A DNA stretch of 64,000 nt from Lumnitzera littorea. Taxonomy: Eukaryota; Streptophyta; Magnoliopsida; Myrtales; Combretaceae. The DNA lies in the NCBI GenBank assembly GCA_024138015.1, contig JAMXBB010000010.1, forward strand, positions 76,381,541 through 76,445,540, given 5' to 3'. Below are positions 22,560 to 33,643 of the stretch, in pieces; the first letter of the stretch is position 1, and the number at the start of each line of letters is the position of its first letter. Made by a program: the position numbers and the translations under genes. The notes under the pieces were generated by a model. That model ran no database searches. It saw only the letters and a program-made list of their open reading frames with translations, and had not been told where the DNA came from.

Positions 22560-23745
22560 AGGTCCATTCTAGCCAAGTGTAGTTATAGAGGTGTAGTGGA
22601 TGGGTTATATCTAAACCAAGGATTTCTTATGAAAGGTAGGTATGTGTGCATGTCAAACAGCTCGACTAGAGAATTGTTCGTATGAGAAGTGCATGTAAGA
22701 GGCCTAATTAGCTACTTTAAGGAAAAGAGAATGCCTAAATTGTTGAATGAGCGCTTTTATTAGCCAGGAATGATGAAAGATATGCATAAAGTTTTAGAAT
22801 AGTACGAGGTATGTAAGCGAGCTAAGCGAAAGAAGGAGCCCTATGGGGAGTATATACTTCTACAAATGCCAAATTGGCCCTGGACCTACCTAAGCATGGA
22901 TTTTATGCTCGAACTACCTAAAATAACTTGGAAATATGACTCTATCATGATGGTAGTTGATTGGTTTAGTAAAATGAGTCACTTCATTCCCTATCATAAA
23001 ATTGATGATGCTTTATTTGTAGCTAACCTCTTTTTACGAGAGATTATGCAGCTACATGGCATCCTAAGGAGTATTGTCTCTGATCACAATATAAAGTTTA
23101 CGAACTTCTTTTGGTGAACCCTATGGAAGAAGCTCGACATGAAACTTATATTCAGTACTTCTTATTACCTATAAAAAGATGGCTAGACCAAGATTGTGAA
23201 CATGATAATAGGGAACCTACTTCAAGCTACTATTGGAAAGAATTTTCATGATTAGGATTTATGTTCACTAATGATTGAGTTTGCTTACAACCACTCCACC
23301 AATAGCTCGACAAGAAAGTCATCTTTCGAGGTCATCTACGAACTTAACCTGAACTTGCCATTGGATATGATTACCAGCTCAACCTCTCAAGGAGAAAGTC
23401 AATCCAATCTGTAACATGCTAAGGAATTCTAGAAATTGCATAAGAAGGTCGCCGAGCAACTAGCTCAAACTATGGCCCAAAAATAAGAGCAAGGCAATCG
23501 TGGTTGGAAAAGTATTGTATACAGTTTCGGAGACCTTGTCTGGATTCACCTCAATAAGGAAAGGTTCTTAGGAAAAAGGACAAGCAAGTTATCTCCCAGG
23601 TCGAATGTCCCTTTCAAAGTTCTTCATAAGGTTAATGACAATGCATATGAGTTAGAATTGCCCAAAGGATAAGGGGTGTTGCTAACCTAAAGCCCTATAT
23701 ACCAGAAGAAGAACATGACCAAGATTTGAAGGCAAATCTTCAACA
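22560..23745 (+). pseudogene. integrase remnant of G4
   Basis: Zinc finger from about 22690 (ISYFKEKRMPKLL, then CEVCKRAKRKKE near 22805-22840). An open stretch 22866-23117 encodes the core start, WPWTYLSMDFMLELPK, IMMVVDWFSKMSHFIPY (first catalytic aspartate kept) and LHGILRSIVSDHNIKFT (second aspartate kept). Later segments NHSTNSSTRKSSFEVIYELNLNLPLD (~23290-23360) and VWIHLNKERF (~23539-23568) follow in other frames. Ends at the polypurine stretch before 23759. Confidence 0.82.
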
Positions 23746-23758
23746 CCCTCGGGAAGCT

Positions 23759-24661
23759 GATGGACTACCAATCTGAGGATCCATTACCCAAGCCCAACTT
23801 AAGGGCTTATAAGGTCTAATTAGGAGGATTTAGACATCTCAGCTCAACCATGACGAACTTCAATATTAGGATGGCAGGCTGCTGAACTCCTTGAGTGCCT
23901 AGCTCAAACACACTCTACTCTACTCTTCTTAGCCCTATCCAAACACCAAACTTCCTAATGCTTATTTGTGAAGTGATGCCAACCTGCCAAGTGATGAGGC
24001 CAAGCTCCCTATCACCAACCTTCAAGCTCTCATATGCCATCATATCCTATCCCCCTCTATCAAACTACTATCTCATTAGAACACCTTAGGAACACTTATT
24101 AGAAGAATTCAACAATAGTACTCTAGTACCTTGCCATCTTTAGTACGATCGCAATACAAAACATGTCACCAATCATTCCCTTTATGACATTGTACTATAT
24201 TCCTTTTAAAGTATTTGTCCCATTTACCCTTTTTGCATTGTATTTGGATTTCTTTATTTCATATTAACTTTTTATGTCATTTCACGCATCTCATTTTGTT
24301 TTCCTAGAGACTTACTATAGATAGTCATTTATCTTGTAGCCATAATCATCTTACCTCATTACTAATGAATATCCTCCTTGTCTTCGAGAGACATCATTCT
24401 CTATGCATATACTTTTCACTCATATCTAATCTTGCCAATAGCTCAAGGTTAGTGATGAGTAAATCTTAATGTTTACTTGTGAGTCATATCAAGTAAAGAC
24501 TAAGTCATACGTGCTCATCAATGAGTTACATCTAAAGAACAACTTCACGAAGCGACTGTGTTGTGATTGCCAACCATTCCACTTTCTTCGATATCTTGAA
24601 GGACTTATCAAGTTTTCTCCTATGATAAGACCTAATGATAACTTATTTCCTAGGCACATCA
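23759..24661 (+). repeat. 3' LTR of G4
   Basis: Starts TGATGGACTACC after a purine-rich CGGGAAGC and ends near GGCACATCA. Internal landmarks align loosely with the G2/G5 LTRs, for example AAGGTTAGTGATGAGTAA followed by GAGTCATATCAAGT near 24445-24495. TCTTGGTATGAAG just downstream (24669-24681) resembles a primer binding site, which is unexpected after a 3' LTR and could mean a lost tandem internal region or chance. The right border is therefore less certain than the left. Confidence 0.6.
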
Positions 24662-24689
24662 AGTATAGTCTTGGTATGAAGTTGAAAAG

Positions 24690-25547
24690 AGAAACACGGC
24701 TAAGGAACATGGCCATAAACCTTGACATGTTCTAGTAACTATCTTTGCTTCTTTGTTTTTCAAGTTCTCTTACTTCTAAATCCTATTCTAACCTCTTTTA
24801 AACACTTTTAAGACTTTAATTCAAGTCTTGAATTATAGAATAAGTTATTGTCAAGGCTTAAACCGAATAGCGTTGAGAGAGAAATAGAAAGATAAATTGC
24901 ATAGGTATTAAAAGAATATATTTCCATTATACTTTAGGTATTGAACCGAATTGTGAGTTAGAGACATCTCATAGTTAGGATTCAGATATGTATGTACCAT
25001 GTTTGTCAAATATGCTTGCTAAGATTAGAACCAATAATGAATTTAATAAATATTTGGCTATTAAAATGTGTTTACTGCTTATGTATGGCTTGATCCAGTA
25101 AGAGTTTCCTGGAGGGCACCCTATTGATCTCTAAGTGGTGTTGTCATCGGCAAAGTTGTTCCTTAACATGATTAGGGGTAGGTTTATGGTTATAGGACTA
25201 AGATGGTAGACTTTTAACAATTAGGTAGTGTGAAGATCGTGGATAGTGAACCCTTACCGGTAGAGAATGTGATGTTAGGATGGTATCGAAGCTGAGTGGT
25301 GAACCCATGCCTATAGTGTTGATGGAGCTGAGGTGGTCTTCCCGTTTGTATATTGAGACTGGAATCATATGCATTCCTTTTTTGTTTTATGAACTAGAAT
25401 ATATATATATATTATGAAACAATAAGTTGTTGATTGTAATATATGTTGCATCTTAATGCATATGAGTTGTGTAATTGCGTGGCAGTTGCATGTGTTTGTG
25501 ATAATCATGTATTGGGCATTAGTGCTTATTCCTTTTCTTCTTCTTTT
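24690..25547. other. Non-genic stretch between G4 and the TBL duplicate
   Basis: AT-rich without coding signal. 25060-25350 is richer in GT, with GTGAACCCTTACCGGTAGAG and GTGAACCCATGCCTATAG as imperfect internal copies. A TA run lies near 25400 and a poly-T run precedes 25548. Origin unknown. Confidence 0.5.
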
Positions 25548-25744
25548 TTTTTTATCTAGTTGCAGAGTTTTATGAAGAACCAGTTGTTTCTAAGGATCCT
25601 AGTAATGCATATTGCTATCAAGATTCAAGGAATGACACTTACTATTATTATTATTATGAGGAAGATCAATAGCTTTAGTAGAACTTATGGAACAAAATGC
25701 TAGTGAATTATATTTACTTCTCTTTGAACTTAGTGACTATTAAT
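25548..25744 (+). repeat. 0.19-kb direct repeat, copy A
   Basis: Aligns with 27104-27300 over about 190 bp with roughly a dozen differences counted by eye (about 94% identity); both end with GACTATTAAT. It could encode EEPVVSKDPS, then a tyrosine run and EEDQ before stops; the family is not recognised. The two copies bracket the truncated TBL duplicate almost exactly. Confidence 0.8.
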
Positions 25745-27103
25745 ATATGACATGATATATAATTTTTCTATATATTAAAAAATTAATAGCTGGTTCTTTT
25801 ATGAGCGATTCTAATTGTAGTTAAAAATGTAAATATCTGGCCCTCAGTATTTCAATCATGCATCTGTCCATATTCATGATGTTAAGACCTTCTAGACTAT
25901 CAGCAAAGTTTGTTCTAAGCATAACAGGCCTTCTTTCTACCTTAAATCTCCAGGTGGAGTATCCAGTAGATGTTTCATGCACACCGGATGAGCACTTCAA
26001 ACGTTGGAGGTACCCTACAACTTCACCATGGCTACTTTTTGGATGCCCCATTTGGTGAAATCTAAAGAAGCAGATCCAGATGGTCCAACCCACACTGGCC
26101 TATTCAATCTCTATCTCGACGAATTCGATCCATCATGGACCACATAGATAGACACATTCGATTATGTAATCATCGCCGCTGGTCACTGGTTTTTCCGTCC
26201 TCTCGTTTTCTATGAAAATCAACAGAGAGTTGGGTGCCACTTCTGTCAAATGGCAAATGTCCCCGACCTAACAATGTATTACGGCTACAGAGAGGCCTTT
26301 AGAACTGCTTTCAGAGCTATCAACAGCTTGAGTGGTTACAAGGGCATCACGTTTCTCAGGACTTTTGCACCATCGCACTTTGAGGGTGGCTTTTGGAATT
26401 CAGGAGGGAATTATTTAAGAACAAAACCGTTTCGAAGCCATGAAACGACGTTGAGTGGTCCAAATATGGAGCTTTACATGATCCAACTGCAAGAATTTAA
26501 AAAGGCAGAAGAAGAAGGAAGAAAAAGAGGGCTGAGTTATAGGTTACTTGATACAACACAAGCTTCATTGTTAAGACCTGATGGTCATCCAAGCAGATAT
26601 GGCCACTGGGCACAAGAGAATGTTACACTCTATAATGACTGTGTACACTGGTGCTTACCCGGACCAATCGACACTTGGAACGAGCTCTTGCTAGAAATTT
26701 TAAAAATGGAGGGAATAAGAGAAAGAATGGAGAAGCTTCATTTCAGTGACAAAAGGTTGAGAGCCAGATAGTCAATAGATGCAAGAATATGTTTATCGAA
26801 GCTATCTGTAGTTATCCTTTGAATGTTTATTCTATGTTAATATAATTTTTATTGGTATATACCTCTCTACAACCTCAGGTTGATTATTTGTCTCGTGTAG
26901 TTTGCGATACTTGAAGGATATACTAGGTTCTTTGCGTTGCAGGCTGCAGTGAATTATATGAGCGAGGTCTTTTATTCTCAATTCTTTTTCCTAAATTAAG
27001 GGCATTTTTAATATATATATATATTGGGCAAGTCCACCATCCACCGCTATTATATGGGTGAAATATGCGATCAATTTTTGGCCCTTTATTGCTTTTGTTA
27101 TGG
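25745..27103 (+). repeat. Duplicated TBL 3' segment, copy 1
   Basis: Near-identical to about 32270-33643. It covers ~200 bp of 3' intron, the last exon and about 330 bp of 3' flank. Homology begins at TATATGACATGATATAT and ends near GTTATGGTTT. Differences are few and scattered, so the duplication is recent compared with the retroelements around it. No exon 1 lies upstream. Confidence 0.88.
25954..26771 (+). pseudogene. Truncated TBL (PMR5-like O-acetyltransferase) pseudogene
   Basis: Equivalent of the last TBL exon, starting after an AG acceptor at 25953. Compared with the downstream copy it lacks four bases near 26014 (TACCCTACAAC against TACCCGACGTACAAC), causing a frameshift, and has a TAG at 26145-26147 where the other copy has CAG. 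After those lesions the frame is open from 26250 to 26771 for 173 residues, including the LRPDGHPSRYGHW block and the D-C-V-H (DxxH) catalytic motif. The N-terminal half with the GDS serine is absent. It cannot make a whole enzyme; a short transcript product cannot be excluded. Confidence 0.88.
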
Positions 27104-27300
27104 TTTTTTATCCAGCTGCAAAGTTTTATGAAGAACTAGTTGTTTCTAAGGATCCTAGTGATACATATTGTTATCAAGATTTAGGGAATGATGCTTCCTA
27201 TTATTATTATTATGAGGAAGATCAATAGCTTTAGTAGAACTTATGGAACAAAATGCTAGTGAGTTATATTTACTTCTCTTTGAACTTAGTGACTATTAAT
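27104..27300 (+). repeat. 0.19-kb direct repeat, copy A'
   Basis: Second copy of the repeat at 25548-25744, in the same orientation. It starts immediately after the duplicated TBL flank ends. The sequence after GACTATTAAT (TGTTTCCATGC) differs from that after copy A (ATATGACATG). Confidence 0.8.
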
Positions 27301-28422
27301 GTTTCCATGCTATTAGAGGTATCATGGAGGTGTTTTTAGTTTAACTCATTTACAAAGATTTATGTTTATCATTACTAAGGTTTGTTTAAGTTTAATTAAT
27401 GGAGTTTTATGAGACTATTGAAAGTTAATGCTTGTATTTTTGGAGATTAGATTATTGTTAATGCTAGATGTGTCAGTAAATAATTAGAGACAAAGTGACA
27501 AGCTATGATGTCTTGAACCTAGAGCATTACACTTGAACTCTCTAAACTCTCGACTTTTTCTCCCAACGACTCTCGAAATTTTAATCACACATGCCATAAA
27601 ATTCAATTGTTTGTAAGTGCAACAATATTTTGTAACATTGGCATCCTCCCAATAAGTTATGACAAATTTTTCTGCATTATTCTAGAAGTTCAAATTGATG
27701 AATCTATCATTCATGTTTCAAGAAATCTAGTACCCGTTTTGTACTACGTCAAATAAAATTAACGCGTGGCAACTAAATGTGACACTAAGTTGAGATGTCC
27801 ACATTTTCTTTAAGTGGAAGTTGCATATCACATTAGTAGTTGAGACGCTCCTCTCAGCAGCTTAATGTGTTGACCCATCAAGGCATGTTCTTCACCAGCT
27901 TGCGCATGCTGTTTTTTCTTCTAATTTAATTAAAATAACCTAACTTATGCGAGATTAAGTCAAAGAAGAAAGTGAAGATTTGTACCCAACATCGTTTAAT
28001 TAACTTAACCCGACACTTCGTCCTTCTTTTAAGTTGTGTATTTCTCTCATTATTGTAGAAAGTAATGGATATTCATACTAACATATTATGTGCAAGTTGT
28101 ATTTCGTATTGAATTCATATATTAATACTAAAATCTTATATCATCAATTCGTACATAATAAAATGACTAGATTGTTTTTATACCATACCGATTCATACAA
28201 TAATCAAGTGATCCAATTAAATGGTTCTCGTGTGTCTCACATAGCCACTATTAATATATGGATTAATGAACAACCGCAATAATTAAAATCCTATTGTAGT
28301 TTACTAGATTGTTGAAATGTCATTTAGAAGTCAAAATTGCTTAATGGTTAACCAAAGCCATATATAATATGAACCAACTCCATATGTTAAGATATCAAAC
28401 TCTCTCTCTGTTGCACACAATT
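27301..28422. other. Upstream region of the fuller TBL copy
   Basis: AT-rich and without coding signal. As the region 5' of the TBL start it should hold its promoter, but no certain TATA box or element can be assigned. An upstream in-frame ATG exists at 28369, 18 codons before the preferred start. Confidence 0.45.
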
Positions 28423-28899
28423 ATGAAGTTCAAATCAAGTGTACTTCCATTAGGGAAAAGCCATGCAATGCACAAGACCATCCCAAAGATTGTTCTACTT
28501 GCAACCTTAGCAATATTTGTGGTTCTTGCGCTTGTTTCTATATGCTATCCTAGTGGGATCCAGTCCATAGTGAAACCATCACCTCAGGTGTCCTCTTTCA
28601 GAGCAGATTTCCAGGCAAGAGAAGCGTGCGATATATTTTCAGGAGAATGGATTCCCAATCCGGATGGTCCGTATTATACAAACGAGACGTGTTGGGCGAT
28701 ACATGAGCACCAGAATTGCATGAAATACGGGCGACCCGACACCGGGTTCATGAAATGGAGGTGGAGGCCTGATGGCTGTGAACTACCTGTTTTCAATCCA
28801 GCACGATTCCTGGAACTGGTGAGAGGAAAATCCATGGCATTTGTTGGAGACTCAGTGGGGAGAAACCAAATGCAGTCTTTGATATGCCTCCTGTCCAAG
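28423..28899 (+). CDS. TBL-family polysaccharide O-acetyltransferase, exon 1
   Basis: First coding exon of a trichome birefringence-like (TBL/PMR5, DUF231) gene. These Golgi type II membrane enzymes add O-acetyl groups to cell-wall polysaccharides. The chosen start (MKFKSSVLPLGK) matches how family members begin; an in-frame ATG at 28369 would add 18 residues. One membrane segment (VLLATLAIFVVLALVSICY) is at residues ~26-44. The TBL domain follows: CDIFSGEWIPNP, then paired cysteines (ETCWAIHEHQNC), WRWRPDGCELPVFNP, and the catalytic GDS block VGDSVGRNQMQSL with GDS at 28846-28854. Similarity suggests the TBL19-22/TBL27 xyloglucan-acetylating group, from memory only. The exon end reads TCCAAGTTAAG: the only GT sits one base too early for in-frame joining to 32479. 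Confidence 0.88.
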
Positions 28900-31800
28900 T
28901 TAAGTATACTTCATATTCTCTGACTCCAAATCTTTGTAGTTATAAAATTAAATTGACATTTCATGCTCATCACCAGGTAAATTTGTTATACAAGGGATAG
29001 TTTCATTAGAACAGAATTTCATGTTAGGTTATGGATCCAATGAATCTTACCTTGATGGATTTCTAGGACAAAAAGTAAGTTAATTTTAAAACCACCTATT
29101 ATACGGTCCTTTTATTGAAATTCTTATATGTAGGATAATGGGATTCATATACAGTCCTATTTTTTCATGTATTGATTCCGATGTTTATTAGAAAAGGATC
29201 CTTTGAAAATAGGTGGCCCCAAACCATGTAATAAGCAAATATTTTATTTTAGACTTTAATTGTGATTCCTTTTTTTTCTTTTCCCCTTCTTCTTCTTCTT
29301 CTAATAGCACCACCTAGAAATGGTCTCTACTTCTCAGCATCCTTCCTTGCCTACATTTTATCGCTGGACGTCATGTAAAATTTTTGCTTCAATTATAATA
29401 TCTGAGCGAGCCAAATTGAAAATTTGAATAAGGATTAAATTTTCACATTTAGTACGTGTATGTTAAGTCACTTTCTTAGAATTTCAGATTATTACAGTAC
29501 AATGAAACTAATATTTAATGCTTTTCTTTCGTCGGTTCAATCATACATTTTAATTGTGTTTCATTCGTATTCTAATTTTATCAATGAAACTTGCTATTTT
29601 TCGATGCATCAGCACTCTACCATACGAGATTTTATTTTTCATAAGAAGAAAAATAAGTCTCCCTTTATATATATAACATATAACGTATATTACTTATTAA
29701 ATAATGTCTCAATTTTAAGACCTCTAAATACTACTACTAATCCGATAGATGAGGACAACCATAGTAAATTTAGCCACTAAGGCTACATTAAAGGTATTAA
29801 ATGAGTATATAGATAATAGATATAATATGAAAATCACTTTGTCAATTTTGTGTTTTTTTTTTTAATTTTATACTTGATGCTTAAAGTTATTAAATATTAT
29901 ACTTAATTAAATTTCTATTTGTTATTGCACAAGTTTAAATTTATTAAATATTATGATCGATTAAACTTTTATTTATTAAATTTACTACCTTTATTAACTT
30001 AAAGAAAAATGATGACAAAGAGTACAAATGTATACAATGGAAAGTAAGGTAGTAAATTTAATAAGAACAATTCAATTCAAAATGACTTTCAGCAACTTCA
30101 TATTTTATCTATAAATTATTAAAAATTTTCAAAATTCAGATAGTGATATACTCCAGAAGGAACACATTTGTACCATCTTCTCTATCATTTTCTCCGGTCT
30201 ACTCATAGCAAAAGCTTGATTGAAATGTTCCCAAAGTTACCTGTAGTGTCAAGTCATGACCAAAGTCAAACGGTTTTGTCGGTTTACTTAAGTATATGAC
30301 GAATAAAATAAGCTTTATAAGTATAAAATATTCCCAATTTCGCACGCGATATACTCTTCCCTTAAGAATATATGCTATTAAACAAGGAACTAAATATTTA
30401 GATAAAAATAGGACAGGCCGTTAACTTAGATTCAACTAATCTTTTCCAATCACCTGCAATACATTATATGGGTGATTGCATGTACAATGAAGGAAATGAT
30501 ACAAAAACATTTAAGAAAAAGGGGGAGCAAACACTAAAAGGAGAATTTTCATAAAATTATGAATATTTTAAAAGATTTCACATTTTTTATTATGATCCAT
30601 ATTATTAAAATAATACCGGATTATTCAACTCCATGCACTTTTTTAATATAGTTTAAATAAAAGTTAAAATAAACTTGTACTCTTTTATTTATGGACGTAA
30701 ATATTATGGGTGCAGATAATCCCTCTAGGAGTAATTAAATCCAGCACAATAAGATGAATCTCACGATTGGCATTAGAATAAATTTTGTTGAACATGAATT
30801 TGTCAAAGGATTGGTTGGCAAGTAGTCTCTCTCCTAAGATAAGAAATACAATAGGGACTTATATATATCTAGGAACAGCCAATTTGGGTCACATCATATC
30901 AACTTCTCATCTAAAATATTTTCTGTCAATATGATTGATGGTGCATTATAATCTACTAACCACCTTTTGAGTCTGCAAGCAACCATTAAATAATACATAC
31001 TGAGAAACCTTAATAAATAAAAGGAATTCAGAACCAAACTTTGTTTAGTGGTCATTTTCGCTTAACTACCATGATGCAGATTAATCTTTCATAATACAAT
31101 ACGAAAATCCGAGATTGGATCGTGAAACTTAAGGTCTCTCATACTACAATTAGGAAATCTGAGATTTAAAATTCTGAAGCCCCATAATGTTCTTCCCCTA
31201 ATCACATCCACAGCACATGGACGTTTACTTTGACATCCAACTATCTATAATTTAGAGAATCAACACCTAAATGAAGCTAAGTCAACAGTCATAAGCATCC
31301 CTATTAGAATTAAGGTATTACCAAGACCTTTTTAATCTAATAATATGAACATTACTCTGCTAGTGATATAAATCAAATTCAAATCCCTACTCCCATTATA
31401 ATTATTGAAGAAAAAAAAATTAACGTGTGCTTCAAAAATAGTTTAATGAGTGTATTCACAAAATAAATACATTAGTTTCTACCAATTTCATCTGTTAACT
31501 CAATCTTCAAAAGTGATGTATATTTAGGACAACAATTACATATATAAAAGTCTTTTGGGCCAAAAAAAAACAGCCTTAGTCTACCTTTAGGCATCTTAAA
31601 TAGTTTAAACCATCCTTTTCTACAATTGGTTTATTCTCCCATGGAAATATCTAATCCTTATTATCACAAATATTACCTGATTTATGTACGATAATAAAAA
31701 ACTGTATGATAAGAAGGTTCGGTTTCTTGATTGTTAGACGCTAAAGACTGCATTAACATTATCCTATTGCACATGGGAGTACCTAATCCCTGATTTTACT

Positions 31801-32478
31801 TGTTTTTAACTCCCGAGCATGCACAGCAGCTTCAACTAAACCTGTATTTTCGCGTATGCAAAAGAAAATTACGAGATAGACTGTAGACACTTTGGAAGTT
31901 ATCTACACTTTTTTATTTGGAAATATAGGACATACTTTAAACTTTAGAGATCTATTTACACCTATGGCATACATGCAATCTGCCGAAAATTAAATGTCAA
32001 CAAGAGTTTATATACGTTTGGTTAATAAGTACATACAAATGGAGGGACAACCAAAAACTATACAGTGGCCCCAAATTCTGCAAGGGCTGTGTACATGATA
32101 ATTGCATACATTGGAACGGCAATTGGGATCCATAATACCTGTCTATATTACGCGCTTTGATATAATAGATATGAATAACTTATAAGTAAATTGAATAATT
32201 TAAACTTTCTTTTGATTATTAATTAAAAAGTGTATCGAGGAAAACTGTTAATAAAATCCCTTCATATATATATGACATGATATATAATTTTTCTATATAT
32301 TAAAAAATTAATAGCTGGTTCTTTTATGAGCGATTCTAATTGTAGTTAAAAATGTAAATATCTGGCCCTCAGTATTACAGTCATGCATCTGTCCATCCTC
32401 ATGATGTTAAGACCTTCTAGACTATCAGCAAAGTTTGTTCTAAGCATAACAGGCCTTCTTTCTACCTTAAATCTCCAG
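28900..32478 (+). other. Long intron of the TBL gene
   Basis: About 3.6 kb of AT-rich sequence between the two TBL exons, with no convincing coding region; the open stretch at 29460-29780 has no recognisable features. Its last ~200 bases are shared with the upstream duplicate. The acceptor is CTCCAG at 32473-32478. An alternative AG at 32444 (TTCTAAG) would restore the frame if the GT at 28899 is the donor. Confidence 0.6.
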
Positions 32479-33643
32479 GTGGAGTATCCAGTAGATGTTT
32501 CATACACACCAGATGAGCACTTCAAACGTTGGAGGTACCCGACGTACAACTTCACCATGGCTACTTTTTGGACGCCCCATTTGGTGAAATCTGAAGAAGC
32601 AGATCCAGATGGTCCAACCCACACTGGTCTATTCAATCTCTATCTCGACGAATTCGATCCATCATGGACCACACAGATTGACATATTCGATTATGTAATC
32701 ATCGCCGCTGGTCACTGGTTTTTCCGTCCTCTCGTTTTCTATGAAAATCAACAGAGAGTTGGGTGCCACTTCTGTCAAATGGCAAATGTCCCCGACCTAA
32801 CAATGTATTACGGCTACAGAGAGGCCTTTAGAACTGCTTTCAGAGCTATCAACAGCTTGAGTGGTTACAAGGGCATCACGTTTCTCAGGACTTTTGCACC
32901 ATCGCACTTTGAGGGTGGCTTTTGGAATTCAGGAGGGAATTGTTTAAGAACAAAACCGTTTCGAAGCCATGAAACGACGTTGAGTGGTCCAAATATGGAG
33001 CTTTACATGATCCAACTGCAAGAATTTAAAAAGGCAGAAGAAGAAGGAAGAAAAAGTGGGTTGAGTTATAGGTTGCTTGATACAACACAAGCTTCATTGT
33101 TAAGACCTGATGGTCATCCAAGCAGATATGGCCACTGGGCACATGAGAATGTTACACTCTATAATGACTGTGTACACTGGTGCTTGCCCGGACCAATCGA
33201 CACTTGGAACGAGCTCTTGCTAGAAATTTTAAAAATGGAGGGAATAAGAGGAAGAATGGAGAAGCTTCATTTCAGTGACAAAAGGTTGAGAGCCAGATAG
33301 TCAATAGATGCAAGAATATGTTTATCGAAGCTATCCATAGTTATCCTTTGAATGTTTATTCTATGTTAATATAATTTTTACTGGTATATACTTCTCTACA
33401 ACCTCAGGTTGATTATTTGTCTCGTGTAGTTTGCGATACTTGAAGGATATACTAGGTTCTTTGCGTTGCAGGCGGCAGTGAATTATATGAGCGAGGTCTG
33501 GTATTCTCAATTTTTTTTTCCTAAATTAAGGGCATTTTTAATATATATATATATATATATTGGGCAAGTCCACCATTCACTGCTAATACATGGGTGAAAT
33601 ATACGATCAATTTTTGGCTCTTTATTGCTTTTGTTATGGTTTG
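32270..33643 (+). repeat. Duplicated TBL 3' segment, copy 2
   Basis: Partner of 25745-27103. Same content: end of intron, last exon and 3' flank including a TA-repeat tract (33540-33560, longer here than at 27010-27023). Because it connects with exon 1 it is probably the parental copy, but direction cannot be proven from the sequence. Confidence 0.85.
32479..33300 (+). CDS. TBL-family polysaccharide O-acetyltransferase, last exon
   Basis: The open frame starts VEYPVDVSYTPDEHFKRW and ends at a TAG at 33298-33300, giving 273 residues. Conserved family blocks: YNFTMATFWTPHLV, FDYVIIAAGHWFFRP, RTFAPSHFEGGFWNSGG, LRPDGHPSRYGHW and NDCVHWCLPGPIDTWNELL. The D-C-V-H at 33166-33177 is the DxxH motif that works with the exon 1 GDS serine. 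Joined to exon 1 at the expected place the enzyme would be about 432 residues, normal for the family. With the canonical GT donor and this acceptor the frame shifts and stops within six codons. Use of the upstream AG at 32444 would keep the frame and add about 12 residues. Open throughout, so recently functional or functional. Confidence 0.88.
   Translation: MEYPVDVSYTPDEHFKRWRYPTYNFTMATFWTPHLVKSEEADPDGPTHTGLFNLYLDEFDPSWTTQIDIFDYVIIAAGHWFFRPLVFYENQQRVGCHFCQMANVPDLTMYYGYREAFRTAFRAINSLSGYKGITFLRTFAPSHFEGGFWNSGGNCLRTKPFRSHETTLSGPNMELYMIQLQEFKKAEEEGRKSGLSYRLLDTTQASLLRPDGHPSRYGHWAHENVTLYNDCVHWCLPGPIDTWNELLLEILKMEGIRGRMEKLHFSDKRLRAR

Larger units (their letters stand above)
20440..24661 (+). mobile_element. 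Ty3/gypsy element G4, 5'-truncated and internally deleted
   Basis: Plus-strand order gag (20460-21315), RT, RNase H, integrase and a 3' LTR (23759-24661). Between gag and RT the nucleocapsid, the protease and the RT N-terminus are missing: capsid sequence joins ELIDHGYVRES of the pre-RT linker near 21316. No 5' LTR was identified. RT is the least damaged in the window by motif. Its coding sequence is related to G2/G5 but clearly more distant, as is its LTR. Confidence 0.85.

Noticed and set aside
24489..24728. Open frames on both strands at 24469-24735
   Set aside because: Overlapping on both strands at the G4 LTR end, no recognisable protein; chance openness.
28674..28898. 74-codon open frame on the minus strand inside TBL exon 1
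   Set aside because: It is the opposite-strand shadow of the conserved TBL exon; no independent features.
29460..29780. 106-codon open frame inside the TBL intron
   Set aside because: AT-rich, low-complexity translation with no domain, not conserved in the duplicate; looks random.
32346..32636. 96-codon minus-strand open frame across the TBL last exon (and its counterpart at 25821-26093)
   Set aside because: It mirrors the duplicated exon on the wrong strand; present twice only because the exon is duplicated.
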